This document shows, one piece after another, positions 8,235 through 16,752 of a stretch of 64,000 nucleotides of DNA (position 1 is its first letter; every line of letters starts with the position of its first letter). A model generated the notes under the pieces. The model did not search any database and had not been told where the DNA came from. It saw only the letters and a list, made by a program, of their open reading frames with translations. A program made the translations under genes and the position numbers. Source of the stretch: Selenomonas sputigena (GTDB lineage Bacteria > Bacillota > Negativicutes > Selenomonadales > Selenomonadaceae); assembly GCF_026015965.1 (NCBI RefSeq), contig NZ_CP110383.1, forward strand, positions 777,808 to 841,807, in the 5' to 3' direction.

Positions 8235-8623
8235 ACCTTCGTTGGTGGTCGACATGCATCGGTGTGCTTGTCGGCGAGTTTCTCGGCGACTTCGACCATC
8301 TGCTCTACGCACTGGTCGTATTCATCGCCGTAGATTACATCACGGGCGTCCTCTGCGCCGTATTGGACAAGAACCTGTCGAGCGAGATCGGCTTTCAGGG
8401 CATCGTGCGGAAAGTCGCCATCTTTCTGCTCGTCGGCGTGGCGAACGTGCTCGACGTCCACATCATCGGCAGCGGCTGCGTCCTGCGTTCGGCGGTAATC
8501 TTCTTCTACTTGTCGAACGAGGGTATCTCAATTGTAGGACACGCAGCGAGAATGGGGCTTCCCGTACCGAAGAAGCTGCAGGAAGCCATGAAGGAGATAC
8601 GGGAAAAACAGATGCTCGGATAA
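8219..8623 (+). CDS. Phage holin
   Basis: This 134-residue membrane protein matches the phage holin family 4-1 (Cph1/toxin-secretion holins), which opens the inner membrane at lysis. It shows hydrophobic segments near residues 9-25, 29-48, 60-78 and 85-105, a DYITGVL motif in the second one (typical of the family), and a charged C-terminal tail KKLQEAMKEIREKQ. The ATG at 8219 has an AAGGAGG upstream and lies inside the end of the preceding tail gene. A terminator follows. No endolysin gene is recognisable beside it, which is unusual. Confidence 0.85.
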   Translation: MENLMNLRWWSTCIGVLVGEFLGDFDHLLYALVVFIAVDYITGVLCAVLDKNLSSEIGFQGIVRKVAIFLLVGVANVLDVHIIGSGCVLRSAVIFFYLSNEGISIVGHAARMGLPVPKKLQEAMKEIREKQMLG

Positions 8624-8632
8624 AGGAACGAA

Positions 8633-8667
8633 GCCCGGCGGGGAAAATCCTGCCGGGCTTATTTTTT
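8633..8667 (+). terminator. Rho-independent terminator after the holin
   Basis: A GC-rich stem (GCCCGGCGGG pairing with CCTGCCGGGC around an AAAAT loop) is followed by TTATTTTTTT. It closes the prophage late operon ten bases after the holin stop. Confidence 0.9.
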
Positions 8668-8785
8668 TGCCCAAAATCCATGAAGTTTCACCTTTGCCGT
8701 GGCTCTCTTATAGAGGTGATTTCATGAAAACATCCGCTAAAAATTCGACTTTCTGTCCTTTCAATAGTAGAAGGGGGACAGCAGC

Positions 8786-9214
8786 ATGACAGAAGAGCAA
8801 AAGAAGCAAATCAAAGACCTTCGCGGGAAGGGCGAGGGCTACAAGAAAATCGCGCAGTGCATTGGCCTATCCGAGAACACCGTGAAGTCTTTTTGCCGCA
8901 GGATGAATGCAGCAAAGCCGGAGGCAGTCAAGCCGCAGGCTGCGGATGTTGGCTTGAGTTGCGAATGCTGCGGCAAGTCGATGGAGCAGATTCCCGGCAG
9001 GAAGAAACGGCGGTTCTGCTCCGATGCTTGCCGCCAGAAGTGGTGGAACAGCCATCTGCAGCTCGTGCAGCGAAAAGCTGTCTATCCATTGGTGTGTCGT
9101 CATTGCGGCAGAACCTTCGAGATTTACGGCAACAGCCACAGGAAATACTGCTCTCATGCGTGCTATATCGCCGAGCGGTTTGGCGGATGCAAGAGCACCA
9201 GAACTCGGAGGTGA
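8786..9214 (+). CDS. HTH and double zinc-finger protein of a recombinase module
   Basis: This 142-residue protein combines an N-terminal sigma-70-region-4-like helix-turn-helix (KDLRGKGEGYKKIAQCIGLSENTVKSFCRR, written here as one helix pair over residues 8-37) with two cysteine-based metal sites: CECCGKS with CSDAC, and CRHCGR with CSHAC. Similar small proteins occur directly before SHOCT-domain proteins and paired serine recombinases in Firmicutes elements, and may act as directionality or expression factors; that role is inferred. The ATG at 8786 follows AAGGGGGA. The next gene starts six bases after its stop. Confidence 0.7.
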   Translation: MTEEQKKQIKDLRGKGEGYKKIAQCIGLSENTVKSFCRRMNAAKPEAVKPQAADVGLSCECCGKSMEQIPGRKKRRFCSDACRQKWWNSHLQLVQRKAVYPLVCRHCGRTFEIYGNSHRKYCSHACYIAERFGGCKSTRTRR

Positions 9215-9220
9215 TCGCCC

Positions 9221-9409
9221 ATGACGAAGGAAGCGTTTCAGCGCGAAAAAATGTACCAAGCCACGATGGGGATGGTGCGCCGTATGCGTTCTGCGGGGCT
9301 GATCTCTTCAGAAGAGTACGCCAAGGTCGAGCAAATCTTCCTCGAAAAATATAAGCCGCTGATTGGCTCGATCTATGCGGAAATACCGTTGACTCCTTGC
9401 CCGAGTTGA
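9221..9409 (+). CDS. SHOCT-type small protein
   Basis: This 62-residue protein has a short helical core with MRSAGLISSEEYAKVEQIFLEKY, which fits the SHOCT domain (a small oligomerisation helix-turn-helix often found as 'L...G.I...EF..K'). It lies between the HTH/zinc gene and the first serine recombinase with only short gaps, so the set is probably co-transcribed. Proteins like this often accompany serine recombinases, but no biochemical role is known to me. The ATG at 9221 has GGAGGTGATC upstream. Confidence 0.7.
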   Translation: MTKEAFQREKMYQATMGMVRRMRSAGLISSEEYAKVEQIFLEKYKPLIGSIYAEIPLTPCPS

Positions 9410-9435
9410 GGGATATATGGTGAAGGGTGATACAA

Positions 9436-11082
9436 TTGAAGATTACACGCATAGAGCCGACCGTGGCGACACTTACGCCCAAAAAGAAAGTGGCAGCTTA
9501 TGCCCGTGTTTCAATGGAATCAGACAGGCTGAACCATTCACTCTCGGCACAGGTCAGTTATTACAGCAATCTCATCCAGAACAATCCCGAATGGATCTAT
9601 GCCGGGGTGTACGCCGACAGCGGCATCTCCGGCGGCGGGATTCGCCGCCGGGCAGAATTCAAGCGAATGGTCGAGGACTGCGATGCCGGGAAAATCGACA
9701 TCGTTCTCTGCAAGAGCATTTCAAGATTTGCCAGAAACACGGTAGACCTGTTGGAAACCGTGCGGCACTTAAAATCTCTCGGCATCGATGTATGGTTTGA
9801 GAAGGAGAACATCCAGTCGCTCTCGGCGGACGGGGAACTCATGCTCGGAATTTTGGCGGGCTTTGCGGAAGAGGAGAGCCGCAGCCAATCCGACAATGCC
9901 AAGTGGTCGATTCAGAAGAAATTCGAGCGTGGGGAGCAATGGCACGCTGCCGCCTATGGCTACCGATGGGACGGCAAGTCCTTCGTCATCTGCGAGGAAG
10001 AAGCAGATGCCATCCGGGTGATTTACAACAATTTCCTCAAGGGTATTCCGCTTAGTCAGACATCCCGCTGGCTGCAGAAACACGGACATGCTTCATCCGT
10101 GCCGTTCATTCGCTACGCCTTGCGGAACATGGTCTATGCCGGAGATGTTCTTCTGCAGCGTTACATCACGGAAAATCCTCGGACGCACAGAATCATCGAG
10201 AACAAGGGACAGCTGCCGCGCTACTACATTACGGACAATCACCCTGCCATCATCGACAGGGTGACGTTTGAGAAGGTGCAAAAGAAAATCCAGGCCAGCT
10301 ACGACTTCAACCTGGCGGCGCATCGCATCGTAAAGCCCAGCTGCTTCTCGGCGAAAATCATCTGCGGCAAATGCGGCGCACACTTCGTCAAGGGAGCGAC
10401 CAGAACCAACGGACATGACGGCTTGCAGGAACATTGGTATTGCTACGACAAAATCCGCAAGCGGACGTGCGATGCGAGGAACATCCGTGGCTATCGGCTG
10501 CGGGAGGCTTCTTGCGAGGTGCTGGGACTGACGGAATTTGACGAGAATGTGTTTGCCAAGACCGTAGAGAAAATCCGCACCACCGATACGGACGTGTTGG
10601 AATTCCACTTCTACGATGGCACGGTCAAGACGGCGAAAATCCACTACTTCAATCAAGCGGAAAAGAAGTGCACCGACCCGCACAAGAAGCCCTTCGGCTA
10701 CCGATGGAGCAAAAACGGTTATGTGCTTGTTCCCAAAGAAGCCGAGGCGGTTCGGCTGATATTCCAATACTATCTCGACGGCTGGCAAATCACCGACATC
10801 TCACGGAAGCTGGAAGCCGACGGCTATGGCAGCATGCGTGGGAAAATATCGCGCAAGCTGATTGCCTATACGCTGGACAACGACTTCTACCTCGGCGTTC
10901 GCCGAATCAAGGCGCAGTTCTCCGAGAGCGGACGGGAGGAAATTATCGAGAACGACCATGAGCCGCTAGTGACGCAGGAGATATTCGATGCTGTTCAAAT
11001 GCGGCGGCAAGCGGAATACAGACGATGGAAAGGACGTGAGCGCGATGCGAAGTGTGACGGTCATCCCGGCCAGCATCCATAG
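9436..11082 (+). CDS. Large serine recombinase 1
   Basis: This 548-residue protein is a large serine recombinase. The N-terminal resolvase domain shows YARVS with the catalytic Ser at about residue 26, and the block SISRFARNTVDLLE. A recombinase domain follows (GYRWDGKSFVICEEEADAIRV), then a zinc ribbon (CGKCG ... CYDK ... CDA). A second recombinase-type segment near the C terminus repeats the pattern (GYRWSKNGYVLVPKEAEAVR), which is unusual. I chose TTG 9436 because AAGGG lies eight bases upstream; GTG 9427 is an alternative. It overlaps recombinase 2 by 38 bases. It would catalyse site-specific integration or excision of the element. Confidence 0.85.
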   Translation: MKITRIEPTVATLTPKKKVAAYARVSMESDRLNHSLSAQVSYYSNLIQNNPEWIYAGVYADSGISGGGIRRRAEFKRMVEDCDAGKIDIVLCKSISRFARNTVDLLETVRHLKSLGIDVWFEKENIQSLSADGELMLGILAGFAEEESRSQSDNAKWSIQKKFERGEQWHAAAYGYRWDGKSFVICEEEADAIRVIYNNFLKGIPLSQTSRWLQKHGHASSVPFIRYALRNMVYAGDVLLQRYITENPRTHRIIENKGQLPRYYITDNHPAIIDRVTFEKVQKKIQASYDFNLAAHRIVKPSCFSAKIICGKCGAHFVKGATRTNGHDGLQEHWYCYDKIRKRTCDARNIRGYRLREASCEVLGLTEFDENVFAKTVEKIRTTDTDVLEFHFYDGTVKTAKIHYFNQAEKKCTDPHKKPFGYRWSKNGYVLVPKEAEAVRLIFQYYLDGWQITDISRKLEADGYGSMRGKISRKLIAYTLDNDFYLGVRRIKAQFSESGREEIIENDHEPLVTQEIFDAVQMRRQAEYRRWKGRERDAKCDGHPGQHP

Positions 11083-12610
11083 ATTTTCGGAAGTGCCGCT
11101 GGCGAGTGCAGAAAAGCGTAAAGTGGCGGCGTATGCACGAGTCTCCACGGACAACGAAGATCAGAAAACCTCCTACGCCGCCCAAGTGGATTATTACACC
11201 AACTACATCCAGAGCCGCTCAGACTGGGAGTTTGCTGGGATGTATTCGGATGAAGGCGTGACGGGAACCTCCATGAAAAAGCGCGAGGGATTTACTCGTA
11301 TGGTGCAGGATGCTCTGGATGGAAAAATCCAGCTGATTGTCACGAAATCCGTGTCGCGTTTTGCAAGAAATACGGTTGATTCGCTCACTACCATACGGAA
11401 ACTCAAGGAACATGGTGTTGAAGTCTATTTTGAAAAAGAGTCCATCTGGACATTTCAGGCTCGCGGCGAAATCCTCTTGACGATTCTTTCTAGCCTATCG
11501 CAGGAGGAAGCGAGGAGCATTTCCGAGAACGTCACATGGGGCTTGCGGAAGAGATTCGCAGACGGCAAGTTCTCCGTCGGATACTCGCGCTTTCTCGGCT
11601 ACGACAAGGGCGAGGATGGAAATCTTGCTATCAACGAGGAGCAGGCCAAGATCGTGCGGCTCATCTTCCGGCTTTTCCTTGAGGGTATGACGGCTTGCCG
11701 AATTACCAAGGAACTGGCCGTACGACATATCTTGACGGTCACGGGCAAGGAGAAATGGAACGCCAAGACCATCCGGGGAGTCCTCGCCAACGAGAAGTAC
11801 ACGGGCTGTGCGAGGATTCAAAAGACCTTCACGCCGGACTTTCTCACCAAGAAAGCCGTCAAGAACTGCGGGCAAGTGCCAAGCTACTTCGTGGAGCAGA
11901 GCCATCCCGCCATCATCGACCCTGCCGTGTTCGAGATGGTGCAGAGGGAGATGGAGCGACGCACACGGGAGGGCGGGAGATACAGTGGTGTGAGTATTTT
12001 CTCGGGGAAAATCCGATGCAGTGCGTGCGGCGGTTACTTTGGAGCCAAGGTTTGGCATTCCACAGATAAGTACAGGCGCACCGTTTACCGCTGCAACAGC
12101 AAGTATGACGGGCAGAAATGCCAGACGCCCCATGTGACGGAGGATGAAATCAAGGAAGCCTTCGTCACAGCATTCAATCGGCTGGTGACGGAGCGGGATG
12201 AGATCATCGCGAATGCTCGGCTCGTGCGACAGGTACTCTGTGACACGACGGTGCTTGCGGAGGAGAAAGCCAAGCTGCAGCAGGAACTGGCGGTGTTGGT
12301 GGAGATGATGGAGAAAGCTGTCCGTGAGAACGCCCGCATTGCACAGAATCAAGAGGAGTATCAGAAGCACTACGAGGGGCTTGTGGCGAGATATGATGCC
12401 GCCAAGGCTCGGTTTGACGAAGTGACGGAAACCATCTCTGCCAAGGAAGCGCAGTCCGAGCGATTGGCGGTGTTCATCAAGTGCATCAAGGAACAGAGTG
12501 TGCCTGTGGCAGAGTTCGGCAGCCAGCTTTGGGCGAGCATGGTAGAGTGCGTGACCGTGGGCAAGGGCATGACGGTGGTGTTTCGGGATGGAACGAAGGT
12601 AAGAATTTGA
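11045..12610 (+). CDS. Large serine recombinase 2
   Basis: This 521-residue protein has the standard large serine recombinase layout: resolvase domain with YARVS (catalytic Ser about residue 34) and SVSRFARNTVDSL, recombinase domain with GYSRFLGYDKG and NEEQAKIVRLIFRLFL, zinc ribbon (CSACGGYFGAKVW ... CNSKYDGQKC), a long coiled coil and a C-terminal MTVVFRDGTKVRI. The ATG at 11045 lies inside recombinase 1, giving translational coupling; such overlapping pairs probably act together. It is closely related to the truncated recombinase at 20432-21586, in the same orientation. Confidence 0.9.
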   Translation: MRSVTVIPASIHRFSEVPLASAEKRKVAAYARVSTDNEDQKTSYAAQVDYYTNYIQSRSDWEFAGMYSDEGVTGTSMKKREGFTRMVQDALDGKIQLIVTKSVSRFARNTVDSLTTIRKLKEHGVEVYFEKESIWTFQARGEILLTILSSLSQEEARSISENVTWGLRKRFADGKFSVGYSRFLGYDKGEDGNLAINEEQAKIVRLIFRLFLEGMTACRITKELAVRHILTVTGKEKWNAKTIRGVLANEKYTGCARIQKTFTPDFLTKKAVKNCGQVPSYFVEQSHPAIIDPAVFEMVQREMERRTREGGRYSGVSIFSGKIRCSACGGYFGAKVWHSTDKYRRTVYRCNSKYDGQKCQTPHVTEDEIKEAFVTAFNRLVTERDEIIANARLVRQVLCDTTVLAEEKAKLQQELAVLVEMMEKAVRENARIAQNQEEYQKHYEGLVARYDAAKARFDEVTETISAKEAQSERLAVFIKCIKEQSVPVAEFGSQLWASMVECVTVGKGMTVVFRDGTKVRI

Positions 12611-12727
12611 AGAAAGATTTAGGAGAAATTGTTTGAAATTTTCTATCAAGAAGCAGGGCTTTAAAAAGTTATGTAGAAATTTTGTAATATATTAAAGAGG
12701 ACTTCATGTGGGAAGTTTGAAATATTT

Positions 12728-13010
12728 CTATCTCATTGCATTTATAGAGGTGGGGAAAGGACTCCCCGACCATCTTTCGTATTGACCGCATTGTTCCTTT
12801 GCAGCGCCAGGGAGTGTTTTCACATTTCTCACGGCGATGAGTTTAGCGACGGCGAAATCTGCAAACGTATCCAATTCGTGTATGTAGGCGAACTGTGCCG
12901 CATCATCTCTGTCGAAGCCATCCACGCCCACATCCCTTCTTAAGAGGAGAATAGCGTCTATTTGATCACCACTGAGGTGTATGGGAACGGGGCGATATGC
13001 GTTGCGGAGT
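12728..13010 (-). pseudogene. Unidentified coding remnant, minus strand
   Basis: The 443-base gap between recombinase 2 and the EEP gene holds a single open minus-strand frame of about 90 codons with protein-like composition (AYRPVPIHLSGDQIDAILLL, then DDAAQFAYIHELDTFADFAV). It starts right after a stop and lacks an ATG; a GTG at 12931 is the only good initiator. I do not recognise it. It may be a gene fragment marking the edge of the element. The remaining bases 12611-12727 are AT-rich and show no gene. Confidence 0.3.
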
Positions 13011-13053
13011 TAGGGAGGGCGGTGCGGGTAGTGAAGTAGAAACGAGGGGAAAA

Positions 13054-14031
13054 ATGAGCTATCGCATCGGATCGTTTAATCTGAAAAATCTTGGACTAAA
13101 AGCTATGGGGAGAGATAATCCAAGAGATTTACGAAAAATTGCGGAAATTATTCGAAAAGAAGATTTTGATGTCGTTGCTTTGCAGGAGGTTTTAAGTAAA
13201 GGTAAAGTGCTTTCTTGGGAGGAGAATGCACGGAAACGCGCTCTTCTATATGAACTAGGTGCATCGGAATGGGACTTTGCATGGGCGGATGCCGAATCGG
13301 AAAATGATCCCCGCTCTGAGGGATATGCTTTTTTGTGGAAGAAGAGGCGTTTACGCTTGCCCGTGGCAAAATTGGAAGACGGTACAATTCGGACGTTCAA
13401 GCCACGCATATGCAGACTAAGAAAAGATTTAATGACGCGTATGCCGTACTATGCGCGGTTCACCCCTGCAGGTCTTGGCGGACCATATTTTGAGATACGT
13501 TTGCTATGTGTACACACGCATTTTACGGATAAAGTTCAGCGGCGGCGAGAACTAGATAATCTTATCAAAGAAGTATATCCGCAGGTGGAAGATCGTGTCT
13601 ATCATGGCAGTAAAACCACGGAGCAGTGGGAAGGAGAGGGGCGAATGCCTTCATATACGATCATCCTTGGCGATTATAATGCTGAACTTCAGAGACCGTT
13701 TAATACATCGGGGTTTTATGTAGAGGATATTGAGATTGCCAAACGATGGGGAAATAAGAAGATAAAGACAGTTCAGTATGAAAAGACTACTCTGAAGAGG
13801 AAATTTGACGATGATATAACGGATGAAGAGGTAGGCGAGTACCAGAATAGAGCTAGCGGGTATGCAAATAATTATGATCATTTTTCTTATGATGTTGATA
13901 GGTTTTTTGGTATTCGAATTTATGTAAAGAAAATTGATGCTGTTAGAAAATATTGTAACGATGATTTTGAAACTTACTTCAAAACAGTATCAGATCATGT
14001 TCCAATTGTTATGACGATGGGGCTTAAATAA
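13054..14031 (+). CDS. Endonuclease/exonuclease/phosphatase-fold (EEP) protein
   Basis: This 325-residue protein has the motifs of the EEP (DNase I-like) superfamily in the right order: GSFNLKNL at residues 6-13 with metal-site Asn9, ALQEV with Glu45, a LCVHTHF strand with histidine, LGDYNAEL with Asp207 and Asn209, and a C-terminal SDHVPIV with Asp314-His315. The active site therefore looks intact; the substrate could be nucleic acid or another phosphoester. The ATG at 13054 follows GAGGGG. It is the first gene of an AT-rich co-directional cassette, and its stop lies 39 bases before the next start. A role in defence is an inference from context. Confidence 0.8.
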   Translation: MSYRIGSFNLKNLGLKAMGRDNPRDLRKIAEIIRKEDFDVVALQEVLSKGKVLSWEENARKRALLYELGASEWDFAWADAESENDPRSEGYAFLWKKRRLRLPVAKLEDGTIRTFKPRICRLRKDLMTRMPYYARFTPAGLGGPYFEIRLLCVHTHFTDKVQRRRELDNLIKEVYPQVEDRVYHGSKTTEQWEGEGRMPSYTIILGDYNAELQRPFNTSGFYVEDIEIAKRWGNKKIKTVQYEKTTLKRKFDDDITDEEVGEYQNRASGYANNYDHFSYDVDRFFGIRIYVKKIDAVRKYCNDDFETYFKTVSDHVPIVMTMGLK

Positions 14032-14070
14032 TTGTCCTGGCTAATTCATGAAGGGAGTATATGGTATATC

Positions 14071-16416
14071 ATGAGCAACAAGGAGTCGTTGTCCAACAGC
14101 AAAAAGGAACAAATGAATATGCTTCAGACAGATGATGCTAAACTACGGGCTGCCTATGCACTGAATATGTGTACGGTGTCTGTGTCGCAGATCATTGACT
14201 ATGATGATCTCAATGTATTGGAACAGGAATATGAAACGATACTAAACAACCTCGATCTTGAGAAAATCCCTAAGGACGATGCGCTTCTCCACATACTCAG
14301 ACAGTTACTGGATGTAATTACCTATTTTAAAATTCAAGAAGGCGATCGAAAATTCATCGAGCGAGAATACCAAGAGAAAATGCGGAATGCCGTTTGGTCA
14401 GCAGTTCCCAACTTTGGCGTTTTTGTCGCAGGTACAGATCCATATACAATGGCGTTTTCGTTGGTATCACAGGTCGGTGTCGGTTATATGAATTATCGTC
14501 GCAACAAGAATGAATATCTGCTTCAGCGGGAAAAGGAGGAATGGAAGCTCCAGCGTGCGGCGATGGAACAATTCAATGCTCTGCGGCGGGAACTGTTCTA
14601 TACAGCGTGGAGACTGGCTGACACCTATGATTTCCCCGATGAGTATCGTTTGACAGAGCGGCAAATCAATCAGTACAATAAGATATTAATGGATTCAGAT
14701 GATATAAGGAAATATGAACGGCTGGATTCCATAAAAGAGAAATTTACCGCATATCCACCCTTCTGGTATTTCTTTGGAAATGCAGCAAACTATATCGCAG
14801 AAAACAGGTCAATTCCTATCAGTGATGAGCTTCGCTGTGATTACAGAAAAAAAGCCTTAGAACACTTTGAAAAATATCAGGGATTTGAAAGCGTTCGTGT
14901 TTTGCGGGAAGATTCTATTGCGGCATCATGTCTGCTGGAACATGTGGATATTCTTATCGGAACTGGGAATTATGAACCCTATCGGGATAAAGTTCTTGAT
15001 ATGCTCCAGCGGGCAATTCGTATTTCAGGAAATACAAACGATGTCCTTGAACTCTGTGCAGTCATGTATTTGCGGATGGGCGAGGAAAAGCAGGCGGCTA
15101 AGATTCTTCGGAACTTGGTGAATGAGGACTACAATAAAGTTCTCAATGGACAACTCTTGAGCGGTCTGTATGTACGTATGCATGATCGTAAAGGGTATGA
15201 AGTGCTCCTCCAGCGTGTTGATCCCCAGTATCTTTACCCCATGCCTATGAACGGTCAATCCGCACCTGAGGCAGAAACAGATTTTATGAATCGGCAAAGA
15301 TTGCTATTAAAGAAAAAATACCAGCGTGTTTTGGCTGACTTGGTGCGCAAGTATTCGATTCGCTGGAATAAGCTGACATCCGTCTTTGATGAGGAGCGCG
15401 TATATCCAGAGAAATTCTTCTGGGATACAAGACAGTCCGAGATGCAGCGTTGTGTTGCTGTCTCCCGCCTATTCCAAGAGAGGCGAGGAAAGGGGCGACG
15501 GTATACCGAGCGTATGCATCAAGTAGAACTTGAACTTGGTATGTTGGATAACTTGAATGACCTCTTCCAAGCCGCGTTTGATATTGACGAATGTTTGCGT
15601 GCTCCTGCTCAGGTTGATCAAGTGGTTCATCAAATCGAGGAGAATCTCGGTCTTGTTCGTAAAGGTATCAGTGAAGCACAGACGGCGATGGATAATGGCT
15701 CCTTTGGCGAAAGGGCATATATTTCACTTCAAAAGGTCAATTTTTCTGCCATTGTAAAACCTGCGATTATCGAGCTGTATAGAAGGATCGCAAAGAGTAT
15801 TGATGGGGATGATATGGCTGTTATCACAGCGAGAGAGGCAAAATTGAATCGTTTCTGTAAGGAGCAGGAGCTTGAGTTGCCGGAAATTGCTGTCAATCCA
15901 GGGTGTGCTGTTGCTGTTGTTCTTCGTATGGAACACGAACTGTTTGCACCTGACTTATTCGGTGGCGGTGCAGTACAGGCTCAGAAGAGGAGGAGAGCTG
16001 AAAAGGCATTGATTGACGATATGAAGAAAGAGATGGATGAGAGTGTCGTTCAATCCAATGCACAGAAGGCTGTTTTTTATAAAGGGGATGAAGCGTTTAC
16101 GCGTTACCTTGACAGGCATTCGAAGATAGAATCACTGGTTGCACGCCATACCTACATGATTATCGACAACGGAGAAAAAGCCCTTTTCTTTACAGGTGCA
16201 GGGATTCTTATTGATGGGCAGCGAACAAAATGCACAAAATACCATGAGGTAAAGCTAATGCGTGGCAAGAATGGTGAAGATGGGATTATTCTTCATGAGG
16301 TTACTTTTGGAGTGTTGTCTTATAAATCGACCTATCGTAATAAATTCTTGGATATGGGAGCATTGTATCAATTCATTCAAAGATTGTCGGATTGTTTTGG
16401 AGAACATGAGGGATGA
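14071..16416 (+). CDS. Helical protein of unknown family in SIR2/EEP cassette
   Basis: This 781-residue protein is not recognised. The first 120 residues are charged helices; residues about 110-140 contain a mildly hydrophobic stretch (FGVFVAGTDPYTMAFSLVSQ) that may contact membrane or pack as a helix pair. The next 350 residues read like helical TPR-type repeats (LELCAVMYLRMGEEKQAAKIL). The last 100 residues turn to strands (YTMIIDNGEKALFFTGAGIL) and may be a separate small domain. The start could be ATG 14071 or ATG 14116; a TTG at 14032 is also in frame. It stands between an EEP enzyme and a SIR2-NTPase, so a sensor, scaffold or regulator role is possible but unproven. Confidence 0.65.
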   Translation: MSNKESLSNSKKEQMNMLQTDDAKLRAAYALNMCTVSVSQIIDYDDLNVLEQEYETILNNLDLEKIPKDDALLHILRQLLDVITYFKIQEGDRKFIEREYQEKMRNAVWSAVPNFGVFVAGTDPYTMAFSLVSQVGVGYMNYRRNKNEYLLQREKEEWKLQRAAMEQFNALRRELFYTAWRLADTYDFPDEYRLTERQINQYNKILMDSDDIRKYERLDSIKEKFTAYPPFWYFFGNAANYIAENRSIPISDELRCDYRKKALEHFEKYQGFESVRVLREDSIAASCLLEHVDILIGTGNYEPYRDKVLDMLQRAIRISGNTNDVLELCAVMYLRMGEEKQAAKILRNLVNEDYNKVLNGQLLSGLYVRMHDRKGYEVLLQRVDPQYLYPMPMNGQSAPEAETDFMNRQRLLLKKKYQRVLADLVRKYSIRWNKLTSVFDEERVYPEKFFWDTRQSEMQRCVAVSRLFQERRGKGRRYTERMHQVELELGMLDNLNDLFQAAFDIDECLRAPAQVDQVVHQIEENLGLVRKGISEAQTAMDNGSFGERAYISLQKVNFSAIVKPAIIELYRRIAKSIDGDDMAVITAREAKLNRFCKEQELELPEIAVNPGCAVAVVLRMEHELFAPDLFGGGAVQAQKRRRAEKALIDDMKKEMDESVVQSNAQKAVFYKGDEAFTRYLDRHSKIESLVARHTYMIIDNGEKALFFTGAGILIDGQRTKCTKYHEVKLMRGKNGEDGIILHEVTFGVLSYKSTYRNKFLDMGALYQFIQRLSDCFGEHEG

Positions 16417-16492
16417 GGTGGGCATCATTTCTTGTTTGTGAATATATTGAAATTGCGTTTTTCCCGTCTTATGAACTTAAGAAGTATAGGAG

Positions 16493-16711
16493 ATGATGCA
16501 TGTGAATGTATTTAAATTTGTATTTCCAGTGGAATACGCTGCTTATCAGTGGGCAAAGAAAAAGCGGCGAAAAGCTGAAGAACATGAGTTCAAGGAAGCA
16601 TTCTCAAAAGATGTAGATACTTCGGAGGATATTGTTGACTCTTCTAGCATGAAATCCGCATACAGTGATGTGTGTGATGCAGATGGGCGTATCAATTTTA
16701 CTGGAGTTTGA
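16493..16711 (+). CDS. Small protein of the SIR2/EEP cassette
   Basis: This frame of up to 72 residues has a hydrophobic, aromatic start (VFKFVFPVEYAAYQW), then a lysine-rich helix (KKKRRKAEEHEFKEAF) and an acidic, serine-rich tail. Initiation could be at ATG 16493, ATG 16496 or GTG 16502; the TAGGAG upstream best suits the last two. It is co-directional with its neighbours (76 bases after the previous stop, 41 before the SIR2 gene). No family is recognised. A small partner or inhibitor of the effector is conceivable. Confidence 0.5.
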   Translation: MMHVNVFKFVFPVEYAAYQWAKKKRRKAEEHEFKEAFSKDVDTSEDIVDSSSMKSAYSDVCDADGRINFTGV

Positions 16712-16752
16712 AAGCCTAAAAAATAAGATAAAGCAAATAGGAGGGTATATTT

